The position numbers and the translations under genes were made by a program. 64,000 bases of DNA, from contig NZ_SMBX01000002.1 in NCBI RefSeq assembly GCF_004342005.1, forward strand, positions 636,603-700,602. The letters run 5' to 3'. The DNA comes from Paracandidimonas soli (GTDB lineage Bacteria > Pseudomonadota > Gammaproteobacteria > Burkholderiales > Burkholderiaceae_B). Each line of letters opens with the position of its first letter. Within the stretch, counting starts at the first letter, position 1. Below are positions 35,955-44,720 of this stretch, in pieces. Under the pieces are notes generated by a model. That model was not told the DNA's origin, did not search any database, and was given only the letters and a program-made list of their open reading frames with translations.

Positions 35955-35990
35955 GCGGGTCTCCGAAACATCGGGAGGATGAAGGTCTGC

Positions 35991-37175
35991 TTACCAGCGC
36001 GAGCACTTGCTGGGGCCGATCGCGCTCTGGGCATCCACCTTGGACATGATGGTGAAGACCCCGCCCTTGATGTGGACGGCATACATGTCCTGCACCGCCT
36101 GGTGGTCCTGGCCGCGCATCAGCTTGCGTCCTTGCGGCGTATCCCATTCCAGGTCGCGCATGGCGTCGCGCACCGCGCCAGTTTCCACGCTGTTGGCCTT
36201 CTCGGCCGCGGCCTTGTAGAAATACAGTACGCCGTAGGAATCCGCGCCGTAGAGATCCGGCTGGATATTGTTGGCCGCGACGAAGTCCTTGACGAAGTCC
36301 TTGTTGCGCGGAGTGTCGATCTCGGTCGAATAGCCGACGCCGGTGACGAAGCCCTCGGCATGCTTGCCGATCGCCTTGATGTTCTGCTCGGTAACGGCTC
36401 CGGCCACGCCGATCATGACCATGTTGCGGTTCAATCCGTACTCGGCCATCTGGGTGATCAGGCGGACCGTGTCGTTGCCCGCCGTCGACGTATACAGCAC
36501 GTCGGGGCGTGCCGCGCGCATCTGACCGAAATAGCTGGAATAGTCCTTGCTGTCCAGAGGAGCGAACAGCTCGCCGACCACTTGCACGTCACGCTGCGAC
36601 GCAGCATTCTTGAATGCAGCCACTGTGCTGCGGCCCATCTCGTAATCGGGCCCGATCAGGAACAGCCGGCTCTTGGGGTGAGCCGACGCCAGCCACTCCG
36701 CCAGCGCCACCGACTGCTGTCCGGCCTTGGCATTGACGCGGAAGACGTTGGGCGAACACTTGTCCTCGGTAATGGCATCCGAGAACGATACCGTGGTGGC
36801 GATCAGCTTGTCGTTACGCTCCGCCAGCTGGCCCACGGCAAGCGTGGAGCCGGAATTCACCGTGCCAGTGAGGAAGTCGACCTTGTTCTGCTGGAACAGT
36901 TTCTCGGCCTTCTGCACGGCCACCTGGGGATTGGCCTCTTCGTCCTCGTAGAGCAGTTCCACCTGGCGGCCCAGTATGCCGCCAGCCGCGTTGATTTCCT
37001 TTTGCGCGAGATCCAGGCCCATCTTCACCTGCGCGCCGATGGGCGCATAGGTGCCTGACAGCGGCGTTACCACACCGATGCGAATCGGATTCTGCGATTG
37101 CGCCTGCACAGGCATCTGGGTCAGCAGCCCTGCGCTCAGGGCAAAACATAGTTTGATCAGGCGTGCGTTCACCAT
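35991..37175 (-). CDS. Liv-type ABC transporter substrate-binding protein, system 1
   Basis: The 394-residue periplasmic receptor has a signal peptide (MVNARLIKLCFALSAGLL, cleavage near QAQ at about 23-27) and a type I periplasmic-binding fold: IRIGVVTPLSGTYAPIGAQVKMGLDLAQKEINAAGG at the start of the mature protein and FLIGPDYEMGRSTVAAF near 173. Proteins of this kind paired with aromatic-acid genes often bind aromatic carboxylates, but the ligand is not readable here. The ATG at 37175 has GGAG 7 bases upstream. It is the first structural gene after the AraC regulator. Confidence 0.9.
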   Translation of the reverse strand: MVNARLIKLCFALSAGLLTQMPVQAQSQNPIRIGVVTPLSGTYAPIGAQVKMGLDLAQKEINAAGGILGRQVELLYEDEEANPQVAVQKAEKLFQQNKVDFLTGTVNSGSTLAVGQLAERNDKLIATTVSFSDAITEDKCSPNVFRVNAKAGQQSVALAEWLASAHPKSRLFLIGPDYEMGRSTVAAFKNAASQRDVQVVGELFAPLDSKDYSSYFGQMRAARPDVLYTSTAGNDTVRLITQMAEYGLNRNMVMIGVAGAVTEQNIKAIGKHAEGFVTGVGYSTEIDTPRNKDFVKDFVAANNIQPDLYGADSYGVLYFYKAAAEKANSVETGAVRDAMRDLEWDTPQGRKLMRGQDHQAVQDMYAVHIKGGVFTIMSKVDAQSAIGPSKCSRW

Positions 37176-37341
37176 GACTGTCTCCGTTGATTTATTTGAT
37201 ATGCGGCGCACACGGCAAACAGTGCCGCTCCGCACGGGATCTTTATTTCCGATCCCTGAGGAAAGCATGGTATCAACGGCCGTTCGCCGGAGACTTACCT
37301 TTTTGTCTGATTTTTTATCGGTATCCTGAAAGCCATCACAA

Positions 37342-38214
37342 TCACGAATGGCTGGAGGAAGCAGACTCCTGCAGGCCTACGTTGCGCACGGTGCGCCGGA
37401 AGTCGCTGGGCGCGATGCCCAGGTGCTGGCGGAAGAATCGGGTGAAATGCCCCGGCGCCGAAAAACCCAGTTGGTAGGACACATCGCACAAGGCGTCGGA
37501 GGATTTGGTGAGATGCCGGATGGCGGACTCCATCCTCAGCACATTGGCATAGACGTTGGGCGTCAAGCCCACTTCATCGCGAAACAGGGAATAGAAATGC
37601 GCCCGCGACAGGCCGCAGCGGCTGGCCACCGAATCGATGTCGGAATCCAGCTCGCTCTGCATCAGGGTCACCGCTTTGCGGATGCGGCGATCCGAGCTTT
37701 CCGGCAACAGCGGAACGGAAGCTCCACGCATGTCCGTCCAGCGCGAGAACGGCTCGATGACCGTCAGCAGCAGGTCGAACAGTGCGTCGGCCAGCCAGGA
37801 TTCGGACACTTCGTCGGTATGCAGCATGGTCTGCACCAGGCGGTCGGCCAGTTGCCTCGTGCGCGGAGAAATCTCGACACAGGGGCGGAGGAAGAACTGC
37901 GGATGCGCCGACGCGTTAAGGCATCCCTGGAGCTGGGCAAGCCAGGCCGGCTCGATGTAGAGCGCCAGGATGACGGACTGAGGCGCATCCGCGCAAGGAT
38001 GCGCATAAGAATGCGGCTCCCACGCGTTGATGAGCACCGCCGTATCCTCGGTCAGCGGATTGAGGCGCCCGCGCGCGTGGAAGTACGTATTTCCACCCCA
38101 TGCCTTGATCAGCACATGGCAATGGTGGTGAGCGTGAGTCACCAGCGGACGATTCATGTCCAGAAGGGCGACCCGACCGAACGCTCCGTTGAGTATTTTG
38201 ATCGCGGTAGACAC
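37342..38214 (-). CDS. AraC family transcriptional regulator
   Basis: The 290-residue protein has an N-terminal cupin-like effector domain (VTHAHHHCHVLIKAWGGNTYFHARGR, about 25-50) and a C-terminal double HTH (SDIDSVASRCGLSRAHFYSLFRDEVGLTPNVYANVLRM to SDALCDVSYQLGFSAPGHFTRFFRQHLGIAPSDFRR). The start is GTG at 38214, with AAAGGGG 6 bases upstream; an ATG further upstream would add 29 residues. It lies just upstream of the ABC/Mo-hydroxylase operon in the same direction and is its likely activator. Confidence 0.88.
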   Translation of the reverse strand: MSTAIKILNGAFGRVALLDMNRPLVTHAHHHCHVLIKAWGGNTYFHARGRLNPLTEDTAVLINAWEPHSYAHPCADAPQSVILALYIEPAWLAQLQGCLNASAHPQFFLRPCVEISPRTRQLADRLVQTMLHTDEVSESWLADALFDLLLTVIEPFSRWTDMRGASVPLLPESSDRRIRKAVTLMQSELDSDIDSVASRCGLSRAHFYSLFRDEVGLTPNVYANVLRMESAIRHLTKSSDALCDVSYQLGFSAPGHFTRFFRQHLGIAPSDFRRTVRNVGLQESASSSHS

Positions 38215-38424
38215 TGATGTCCCCTTTGGGTTCCAGCGAACGGTCGACCGCCGCCCGCCGCAAACAAGCGACTTACATAATCCATCGGCAATGCTCGTCA
38301 TGTCAAGTCAGCCGCCCGGCGACAGGACCCTGCGGGCGACTGGCGGCGGAGTTGCGGCAGGCTCGCGCAATCACGCTTACAATCAGCCCTCGCCCACTCA
38401 TTATTTCAAGCGACTAAATCTCTC

Positions 38425-39324
38425 ATGTGGTTCAAGAATCTCAAGCTTTACCGCCTTGCCCCCCAATGGAACTGCACCGCCGAAGTGCTGCAGTCCGCCC
38501 TCGAAAAACAACCGTTCCACCCAGGCTCGCAGCAGGAAACCGTCACGATGGGCTGGGTGGAGCCGCGTGAAGGCGGCGGATTGGTCCACGCCCAGGACGG
38601 CCAGTTCCTGATCGCCCTTCGCGTGCAGAAAAAACTGCTGCCCTCCACCGTCATCAACCAGGTCGCGCGCGCTCGCGCCAGGGATATCGAAGAGCAGCAG
38701 GGCTACAAGCCCGGCCGCAAGCAGATGAAGGAAATCAAGGAGCAGGTCACCGACGAACTGCTGCCCAAGGCCTTCGCCCTTTACCACGATACCCGCGTCT
38801 GGCTCGACGCCCGCAACCGCTGGCTGGTGATAGACGCGGCCGCTTCCGCCAAGTGCGACGAAGTGCTGGGCATGCTGGCCAAGGTGCTGGAGCCCTTTCC
38901 CGTCCTGCCCCTGCACGTCGAGCAGTCTCCCGCGTCCGCCATGACGGACTGGCTGGCCAGCGACGAGGCTCCCCCCAACTTCACCATCGACCAGGACGCC
39001 GAACTGCGCTCCACGTCGGAAAGCCGGGCCGCCGTACGCTACGTGCGCCAGACGCTGGAGGCCGAAGAAGTGCGTCGCCACATCCAGGCAGGCAAGCAGT
39101 GCACGCGCCTGGCCATGACCTGGAACGACAAGATCTCGTTCGTCCTGACCGACAACCTGGACATCAAGCGCGTGGCGCCGCTGGACATCCTGAACGAAGG
39201 CCGCACGGCATCCGCCGACGAGGCGGAGCAATTCGATTCCGACATGATGCTGATGACGCGCGAACTGGCGCTCCTGCTGGACGCGATGGTCGATACGCTG
39301 GGCGGGGAAAAAGCCGCCGGCTGA
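38425..39324 (+). CDS. rdgC: RdgC, recombination-associated protein
   Basis: The 299-residue protein matches RdgC in length and motifs: MWFKNLKLYRLAPQW at the start, a GWVEPREGG turn near 42, KKLLPSTVINQVARARARDIEEQQGYKPGRKQMKEIKEQV near 70-109 and the C-terminal DFDSDMMLMTRELALLLDAM-like helix. RdgC forms a ring around double-stranded DNA and restrains RecA. It is a single gene with its own terminator and divides the two catabolic loci. Confidence 0.95.
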   Translation: MWFKNLKLYRLAPQWNCTAEVLQSALEKQPFHPGSQQETVTMGWVEPREGGGLVHAQDGQFLIALRVQKKLLPSTVINQVARARARDIEEQQGYKPGRKQMKEIKEQVTDELLPKAFALYHDTRVWLDARNRWLVIDAAASAKCDEVLGMLAKVLEPFPVLPLHVEQSPASAMTDWLASDEAPPNFTIDQDAELRSTSESRAAVRYVRQTLEAEEVRRHIQAGKQCTRLAMTWNDKISFVLTDNLDIKRVAPLDILNEGRTASADEAEQFDSDMMLMTRELALLLDAMVDTLGGEKAAG

Positions 39325-39356
39325 CTCAAGCGGCGAATCCGCTATCTGCAGCATCG

Positions 39357-39380
39357 GGGCGGCATCTGCCGCCCTTTTTT
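39357..39380 (+). terminator. rho-independent terminator of rdgC
   Basis: GGGCGGCA (39357-39364) pairs with TGCCGCCC (39367-39374), and six T residues follow at 39375-39380. It lies 33 bases after the rdgC stop. Confidence 0.92.
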
Positions 39381-39475
39381 CGCCGGGCCGCCCTGGACAA
39401 AAAGCCCCCTTGGGATGGGCCCGGATTTTCCGCGCAACCACGGGTTTTCTCTAATTTTTTCATGACATTCCATTA

Positions 39476-39530
39476 TTGACTGGGTTCATCCTGCTGGATA
39501 GAATGTTCTTATAAGAAGAATATATATTCT
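39476..39530 (+). promoter_or_regulatory. promoter and tandem palindromic operator C
   Basis: A sigma70-type promoter with -35 TTGACT (39476-39481), 17-base spacer and -10 TAGAAT (39499-39504) is followed at once by two touching palindromes: TTCTTATAAGAA (39506-39517) and AGAATATATATTCT (39517-39530), both perfect. They cover the expected transcription start. The same two-part motif occurs at 47370-47394 and 47506-47530, so repression by one regulator is likely. Confidence 0.75.
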
Positions 39531-39558
39531 TTTGTACAGAACGATATGGAGACAGCAT

Positions 39559-39966
39559 TTGTCCAGGAACATTGATCCCGCCGTATCCAGCGACGAAGAA
39601 TCCGCCGCCAGATTCATCCATGCGGCCGGGCATTTCCGGCAACCTCGAGCCGCCCGCTTCACTGCAATGGTGGGCATTGGAGGCCGCCGGCTGTTACTGA
39701 AGATCGAGAACGGCGCCGTCGCATCCATCGACAATCTTGCCTCCCTGCGGCCGCTGGCCGCATGGGATTTCTCCGTCACCGCCGACGCCGATGCCTGGCT
39801 GCGTTTCTGGGAAGCGATTCCGGCAGCCGGCTGGCACGACATATTCGCACTGGCCCGCCACGGCAGGATGCGCATCGAAGGAAATCTCCATCCCTTCATG
39901 GCTCACCTGCAATTCGTCAAGGATTTGCTTGCCAGCCCACGCACCGAAGGGAGTGAACACGCATGA
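39559..39966 (+). CDS. SCP2-like small protein
   Basis: A 135-residue protein whose C-terminal half (AWDFSVTADADAWLRFWEAIPAAGWHDIFALARHGRMRIEGNLHPFMAHLQFVKDLLA) has the pattern of a sterol-carrier (SCP2-like) domain: a hydrophobic-ligand fold seen in small proteins encoded beside hydrolases and acyl-CoA genes. The start is probably TTG at 39559, with GGAG 7 bases upstream; no ATG is available in frame. The stop overlaps the ATG of the hydrolase gene as ATGA. Role is unknown, perhaps binding or delivering the hydrolase substrate. Confidence 0.7.
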   Translation: MSRNIDPAVSSDEESAARFIHAAGHFRQPRAARFTAMVGIGGRRLLLKIENGAVASIDNLASLRPLAAWDFSVTADADAWLRFWEAIPAAGWHDIFALARHGRMRIEGNLHPFMAHLQFVKDLLASPRTEGSEHA

Positions 39967-40826
39967 GCGCCGCACTCGAAGCCATGGTCGGACGCTACCT
40001 GAGCGTCGACATCGACGGGTCTCCCTGCCGGATCTACTTCGAAGAAGCCGGTTCAGGCATTCCACTCGTCTGCCTTCATACCGCAGGCGCGGACAACCGG
40101 CAGTACAGGCATATGCTGAACGATCCGGAGATCACGAGCCGCTACCGCGTCATCGCCTTCGACATGCCCTGGCACGGCAAATCGTACCCGCCCGAAGGCT
40201 GGCAAGGTACGGAATACCGCCTGACCACCAGGCGCTACACGGACACGATCCTGGCGTTCTGCCGCGCGCTGGACCTGGACAGGCCCGCGCTCATCGGCTG
40301 CTCCATCGGCGGGCGCATCGTGCTCGAACTGGCCAATTCCCACGCGGATCGCTTCAGCGCCCTCATCGGGGTGGAAAGCGCCGACTACCAGCAACCGTGG
40401 TACGACACCGACTGGCTGCACCGCAGCGACATCCATGGCGGCGAAGTCTGCGCGGCGCTGGTTTCGGGCCTGATCGCGCCCCAGTCCCCTTCCCGGTTCC
40501 GCCATGAAACCCTGTGGCAATACATGCAGGGCGGGCCCGGCATCTTCAAGGGCGACCTGTATTTCTATCGCGAAGATGCCGACCTCCGGGGCAAGCTGGC
40601 CCGGATCGATACGGCAAAGCTCCCTCTTTACCTGTTGACGGGCGAGTATGACTTTTCCTGCTCGCCCGAAGACACGCTGCGCACCGCCCATGCCATCCCC
40701 GGCGCAAAAGTCACCATCATGCGGGAACTCGGCCACTTCCCCATGAGCGAGAACCCCGAACAGTTCCGCAAGTATCTCCTGCCCGTCCTGGATGAAATCC
40801 ACGGCGCGGCAGCCGCAAACCGCTAA
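39963..40826 (+). CDS. alpha/beta hydrolase
   Basis: The 287-residue protein has the alpha/beta-hydrolase fold. The oxyanion strand is IPLVCLHTAGADNRQYRHML, the nucleophile elbow is GCSIGG with S114, the acid is likely the Asp in LTGEYDFSCSPED, and the base is the His in ELGHFPMSENP. The family includes enol-lactonases, C-C hydrolases and esterases; the substrate is not clear. It is translationally coupled to the SCP2-like protein and followed 71 bases later by an importer receptor gene, so it probably acts on the imported compound. Confidence 0.85.
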   Translation: MSAALEAMVGRYLSVDIDGSPCRIYFEEAGSGIPLVCLHTAGADNRQYRHMLNDPEITSRYRVIAFDMPWHGKSYPPEGWQGTEYRLTTRRYTDTILAFCRALDLDRPALIGCSIGGRIVLELANSHADRFSALIGVESADYQQPWYDTDWLHRSDIHGGEVCAALVSGLIAPQSPSRFRHETLWQYMQGGPGIFKGDLYFYREDADLRGKLARIDTAKLPLYLLTGEYDFSCSPEDTLRTAHAIPGAKVTIMRELGHFPMSENPEQFRKYLLPVLDEIHGAAAANR

Positions 40827-40897
40827 CGGCAACGACAACCGGCATCAATCCGCGGCCCGCCTCAGGCGGCCCGCCTTTTCCCCACAGGAGACAAGAG

Positions 40898-42073
40898 ATG
40901 AAACTGAAGACACTGACCGCGGCATTGCTGTGTGCAACAAGCGCCCTGCCCCTGGCGCTCCAGGCGCAGGAAACCGGCGACCTGAAGATCGGCGCGCTGG
41001 TCACGCTTTCGGGCGCGGGCGCCGCATGGGGCCAGGGCATGAAGAATGCGGCCGAGCTGGCCGCCCTGCAGGTCAACAAGGACGGCGGCCTGGAGGTCGG
41101 CGGAAAACGCTACAAGGTCAGCGTAGTCGCCTACGACGACAAGTACCAGGCCAACGAAGCCGTGACCGTGGCCAACCGCCTGGTCTTCGAGGACAAAGTG
41201 AAATACATCATCGGCCCGGTCGGCTCCGCCCCCGTGCTGGCGATCCAGCCCATCACGGAAAAGAACAAGGTCATCGTCATCACGCTGGGCTTCACGGCCA
41301 AGGCGCTGCAGGCGGACAAGCCCTTCACTTTCCGCCCGAACGTCACCACGGCCGAGGTCTCGCAACCCCAGATCGACTGGCTGGTCAAGACGCAAGGCGT
41401 GAAGAAAGTCGGCGCGCTGTTTCCCAATGACGAGACCGGACAGCAGATCGCCGAGGACCTCAAGGCCGCCTATGGCAAGGCGGGCGCGGAGCTGGCCGCG
41501 ACCGAGTTCTTCGAGCGCGACCGCGTCGACTTCGTTCCGCTGCTGACCCGCATGTCGGCGCGCGGCATCGATACCATCGAGCTCGACGGCAATTCGCCCA
41601 CCACCGCCGGCCTCATCGTCAAGCAGGCCCGCGAAATCGGTTTCACCGGCAAGATAGTGCGTACCGGCGGCCCTGCCACGCAGGAAATCGTGAACGTCGC
41701 CGGCCAGGAATCGGCCGAAGGCATGTTCGTCCACACGCCCATCAATCCCGAACTGCCCTCCACCAAGGCCTACTCAGATCTTTACGCGGCCAACTACAAG
41801 CACGCGATGAACGGCTTCAGCCCTGCCTTCTACGACGGCACGAACATGCTGTTCGAAGCCATGCGCCGCGCCGGCAGCGTGACCGACACCGAAGCCATCG
41901 CCAAGGAAATGGCGGCCCTGAAGGATTTCAAGGGCGCACTGGGCACGCTGAACTGGACGGGCCAGGAAAGCTACGGCATCAACCATCAGCTGAACGCACC
42001 CTTCTACGTGGCCGAAGTCAAGGACGGCAAGGAAGTCATCCGCGCCTCCTGCGATGTGGAACGCTGCGAATAA
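40898..42073 (+). CDS. Liv-type ABC transporter substrate-binding protein, system 2
   Basis: The 391-residue receptor has a signal peptide (MKLKTLTAALLCATSALPLALQAQ, cleavage near 23) and a type I periplasmic-binding fold (DLKIGALVTLSGAGAAWGQGMKNAAELAALQVNKDGG). C-terminal Cys residues (C384 and C389 in RASCDVERCE) may form a disulfide. It is distinct in sequence from the receptor of system 1. A CAGGAGAC ribosome site precedes the ATG. It leads the second transporter operon. Confidence 0.9.
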   Translation: MKLKTLTAALLCATSALPLALQAQETGDLKIGALVTLSGAGAAWGQGMKNAAELAALQVNKDGGLEVGGKRYKVSVVAYDDKYQANEAVTVANRLVFEDKVKYIIGPVGSAPVLAIQPITEKNKVIVITLGFTAKALQADKPFTFRPNVTTAEVSQPQIDWLVKTQGVKKVGALFPNDETGQQIAEDLKAAYGKAGAELAATEFFERDRVDFVPLLTRMSARGIDTIELDGNSPTTAGLIVKQAREIGFTGKIVRTGGPATQEIVNVAGQESAEGMFVHTPINPELPSTKAYSDLYAANYKHAMNGFSPAFYDGTNMLFEAMRRAGSVTDTEAIAKEMAALKDFKGALGTLNWTGQESYGINHQLNAPFYVAEVKDGKEVIRASCDVERCE

Positions 42074-42088
42074 CCCGGAGAAGCCATC

Positions 42089-42958
42089 GTGGACTGGAGT
42101 ATCCTCATTGCCCAGGCGACCGTGAACGGTCTGGTCGTCGGCCTGCTTTACCTGCTGATGGCTGTGGGCTTCACGCTGGTGTTCGGCGTGATGCGCATCG
42201 TCAACTTCGCGCATGGCGAGTTCTACATGCTGGGTGCGTTCGCGGCCTACTTCCTGACCGCTAATGCCTCGCTGCCCTTCTTCGCAACGCTGATCATCAC
42301 TTTCGCCGGGGCCGTCGTGCTCGGCGCGCTCATGGAATGGCTGGTTCTCAAGCCCTTCCGCAACGATGAGCTCAACGGCATGATTGCGACGATCGGCATC
42401 GCCATGATCCTGCAGAACCTGGCTCTGATGCTCTTCGGTCCCGATCCCCACTCCATGCCCGCCATCGTGCGCGGCGTCACCCGCCTGGGGGACATCGTCA
42501 TCCCCACGTCCAGGCTCTACGTGGTGGCATTCGCCCTGGTTGCGCTGGTGCTTCTGTACATTTTCCTGAAGCACTCCCGCCCCGGCAGGGCGCTGCGCGC
42601 GGTCGTCGAGGATTTCGAGATCGCCTCCATCCAGGGGATCCGCTCTCGCATCTACTATCCCCTGGGCTTCGGCCTCGGGGTAGGCCTTGCCGCCGCCGCC
42701 GGCTCCCTGATGGCGCCGCTGTTCTCGGTATCGCCGTTCGTGGGCGCCGCTCCCCTGCTCAAGGCATTCATCGTAGTGATACTGGGCGGCCTGGGCAGCA
42801 TCCCGGGCGCGGCAGTCGCGGGCCTGGCGCTCGGGCTGGTGGAAAGCTACAGCAGCCTGTTCTTCAGCACCAGCACTGCCGACATGCTGATCTTCGTCCT
42901 TGTCATCGTCATGCTCGTCGTCCGCCCCCGCGGCATCCTGGGCAAAGGCGAGGTTTGA
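42089..42958 (+). CDS. Liv-type ABC transporter permease (LivH-like), system 2
   Basis: The 289-residue membrane protein has the LivH pattern ATVNGLVVGLLYLLMAVGFTLVFGVMRIVNFAHGEFYMLGAF (about 10-50) and the late LKAFIVVILGGLGSIPGAAVAGL motif. The start is GTG at 42089, with GGAG upstream. It begins 15 bases after the receptor gene and is followed one base after its stop by the LivM-like gene. Confidence 0.92.
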   Translation: MDWSILIAQATVNGLVVGLLYLLMAVGFTLVFGVMRIVNFAHGEFYMLGAFAAYFLTANASLPFFATLIITFAGAVVLGALMEWLVLKPFRNDELNGMIATIGIAMILQNLALMLFGPDPHSMPAIVRGVTRLGDIVIPTSRLYVVAFALVALVLLYIFLKHSRPGRALRAVVEDFEIASIQGIRSRIYYPLGFGLGVGLAAAAGSLMAPLFSVSPFVGAAPLLKAFIVVILGGLGSIPGAAVAGLALGLVESYSSLFFSTSTADMLIFVLVIVMLVVRPRGILGKGEV

Positions 42959-42959
42959 T

Positions 42960-43928
42960 ATGAATGCAATATCCTCCATCCAAACAAACACCGCCGGCCA
43001 CGGAAGAAAACTCCTGCCGATCCTGGCAATCGTGGCGGTCTTGTCGGCCGCCCCATGGTTCGCCAGCGAATTCGTCCTCCACCTGGCCATCCTGACCTGC
43101 CTGAACATCCTGGCCGTGAACGGGCTTGCCCTGATCGGCCGCTCGGGCCAGCTGTCGCTCGGCCATGCGGCCTTCATGGCCATCGGCGCCTACGCATCCG
43201 TGCTGGCCGCCAATATGCTGGGCCTGTCCTTCATCCCTTCGCTGCTGATCGGCGTGGCGGCCACCGCCATTGTCACCTTCGTCCTGGGATGGGCGATCCT
43301 GCGCCTGCGCGGCGTCTACTTCGTGCTGGTGACATTCGCCTTCGGCGAACTGGTCCGCCTGGTCCTGCTGGATTTTTCCGGTATCACCGGCGGCGCCAAC
43401 GGCATTACCGGCATACCGGCAATCACACTGTTCGGCTTCAGCTTCGACTCCCGCGAAACATTCTACGGACTCGCGCTGGTGGCCGCCTTGCTGTCCACCT
43501 GGGGACTGTACCGCCTGTTCACCCGCCCGCTGGGCCAGGCCATCGACTCGGTCGCCGTCAACCCGGCGCTGGCCGAAGCCACCGGGCTGAGCGTGCATCG
43601 CCTGCAGATATTCTCCTTCGTCGCCGGCTGCTCGCTGGCCGCCATCGCCGGCGTCCTGCAAAGCCGCTACATCGGGTACATCTCGCCGGAGTCCTTCAAT
43701 ACGAGCATTTCGATCGGACTGATCATCATGCTGGTCATCGGTGGACGCCTGTCGAGCTGGGGACCGTTCGTCGGCGCCATCGTCCTGACTCCCCTGCCCG
43801 AGCTGTTCCGGGGCGCGGTGCAAACCCAGCATATCTTCTACGGCGCGGTCCTCATCCTGATCCTGCGGTTCATGCCCGGCGGCCTCGCCGACCTGCCCGC
43901 GCGGCTGCGCGCCCGCCTGAAACGGTGA
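42960..43928 (+). CDS. Liv-type ABC transporter permease (LivM-like), system 2
   Basis: The 322-residue protein has the LivM features GLALIGRSGQLSLGHAAFMAIGAYASVLAAN near 54-84, LRLRGVYFVLVTFAFGELVRLVLLDFSGITGGANGITGIP near 114-153 and about nine membrane segments. The ATG at 42960 is one base after the LivH-like stop. It forms the channel of system 2. Confidence 0.92.
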   Translation: MNAISSIQTNTAGHGRKLLPILAIVAVLSAAPWFASEFVLHLAILTCLNILAVNGLALIGRSGQLSLGHAAFMAIGAYASVLAANMLGLSFIPSLLIGVAATAIVTFVLGWAILRLRGVYFVLVTFAFGELVRLVLLDFSGITGGANGITGIPAITLFGFSFDSRETFYGLALVAALLSTWGLYRLFTRPLGQAIDSVAVNPALAEATGLSVHRLQIFSFVAGCSLAAIAGVLQSRYIGYISPESFNTSISIGLIIMLVIGGRLSSWGPFVGAIVLTPLPELFRGAVQTQHIFYGAVLILILRFMPGGLADLPARLRARLKR

Positions 43929-43934
43929 CGACAC

Positions 43935-44720
43935 ATGAATAACGAAACTCTTTTGAAAGTATCCGGCCTCAGCCGCCAGTTCGGCGGGCTGATGGCGCTG
44001 CGCGGACTGGATTTCCAAGTCAGGCGCGGCGAAATCGTCGGCCTGATCGGCCCCAACGGCGCCGGCAAGACGACGGCCTTCAATGTCATCACAGGCACGA
44101 TCCCGCCCAGCGCAGGCGAAGTCCATTATGCCGGGCAGCGCATTTCCGGCCTGCCGCCGAGCCGCGTCGTCATCGCCGGCCTGGCCCGGACTTTCCAGGC
44201 CACATCGACCTATCCCAAGGAGAGCACGGCGGACAATATCTACCGCGGCATGCTGCCCCGGATCCGGGAATCCCTGGTTGGGCCGGTCACCGGCCGCTAC
44301 CACCGCGACCTTGCGGCCAGCGACGTGCCGGCCGAGATCGAGCGCATCCTGAAGATAACCGATCTCGAGCGGTGGGCCCGGCACGAGGCCGGCAGCCTGC
44401 CTTATGGCCTGCAGAAAAAACTCGGCATCGCGGTAGCCCTCGCCACGAAGCCGACAATGCTGCTGCTGGACGAACCCGCCGCCGGCCTGAACCACGAAGA
44501 ATGCAATGAGCTGGCCCGCCTGCTGCTGCGCCTGCGCGACGACCATGGCCTCACCCTGTTGCTGGTGGAACACCACATGGCGCTCGTCATGAGCCTATGC
44601 CAGCGCATCGTCGTGCTGGTCCAGGGCGAAAAAATCGCCGAGGGAACCCCGGACGAAATCCGCCAGCACCCCGCCGTGATCGAAGCCTATCTGGGAGCAC
44701 CCGATTATGCCCATGCTTGA
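43935..44720 (+). CDS. Liv-type ABC transporter ATP-binding protein (LivG-like), system 2
   Basis: The 261-residue ATPase has Walker A GPNGAGKTT near 39-47, a signature region SLPYGLQKKLGIA in place of LSGGQ (PYGLQ is a common LivG variant), Walker B MLLLDEPAAGLNH and switch His in LVEHH. It starts 6 bases after the LivM-like gene and overlaps the LivF-like gene by 14 bases. Confidence 0.92.
   Translation: MNNETLLKVSGLSRQFGGLMALRGLDFQVRRGEIVGLIGPNGAGKTTAFNVITGTIPPSAGEVHYAGQRISGLPPSRVVIAGLARTFQATSTYPKESTADNIYRGMLPRIRESLVGPVTGRYHRDLAASDVPAEIERILKITDLERWARHEAGSLPYGLQKKLGIAVALATKPTMLLLDEPAAGLNHEECNELARLLLRLRDDHGLTLLLVEHHMALVMSLCQRIVVLVQGEKIAEGTPDEIRQHPAVIEAYLGAPDYAHA

Noticed and set aside
35067..37058. 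Plus-strand open frame of 663 codons opposite the LivH-like permease and receptor genes
   Set aside because: It spans two genes and the gap between them on the other strand, and has no recognisable domain.
39486..39899. Minus-strand frame of 137 codons opposite the SCP2-like gene
   Set aside because: The plus-strand frame has a promoter, ribosome site, SCP2-like pattern and an ATGA junction with the next gene; the minus frame has none of these and would run through the operator.
42909..44576. Minus-strand open frame of 555 codons opposite the second transporter
   Set aside because: Antisense to the LivM-like and LivG-like genes with intact motifs; Gln/Asp/Gly-rich shadow composition.
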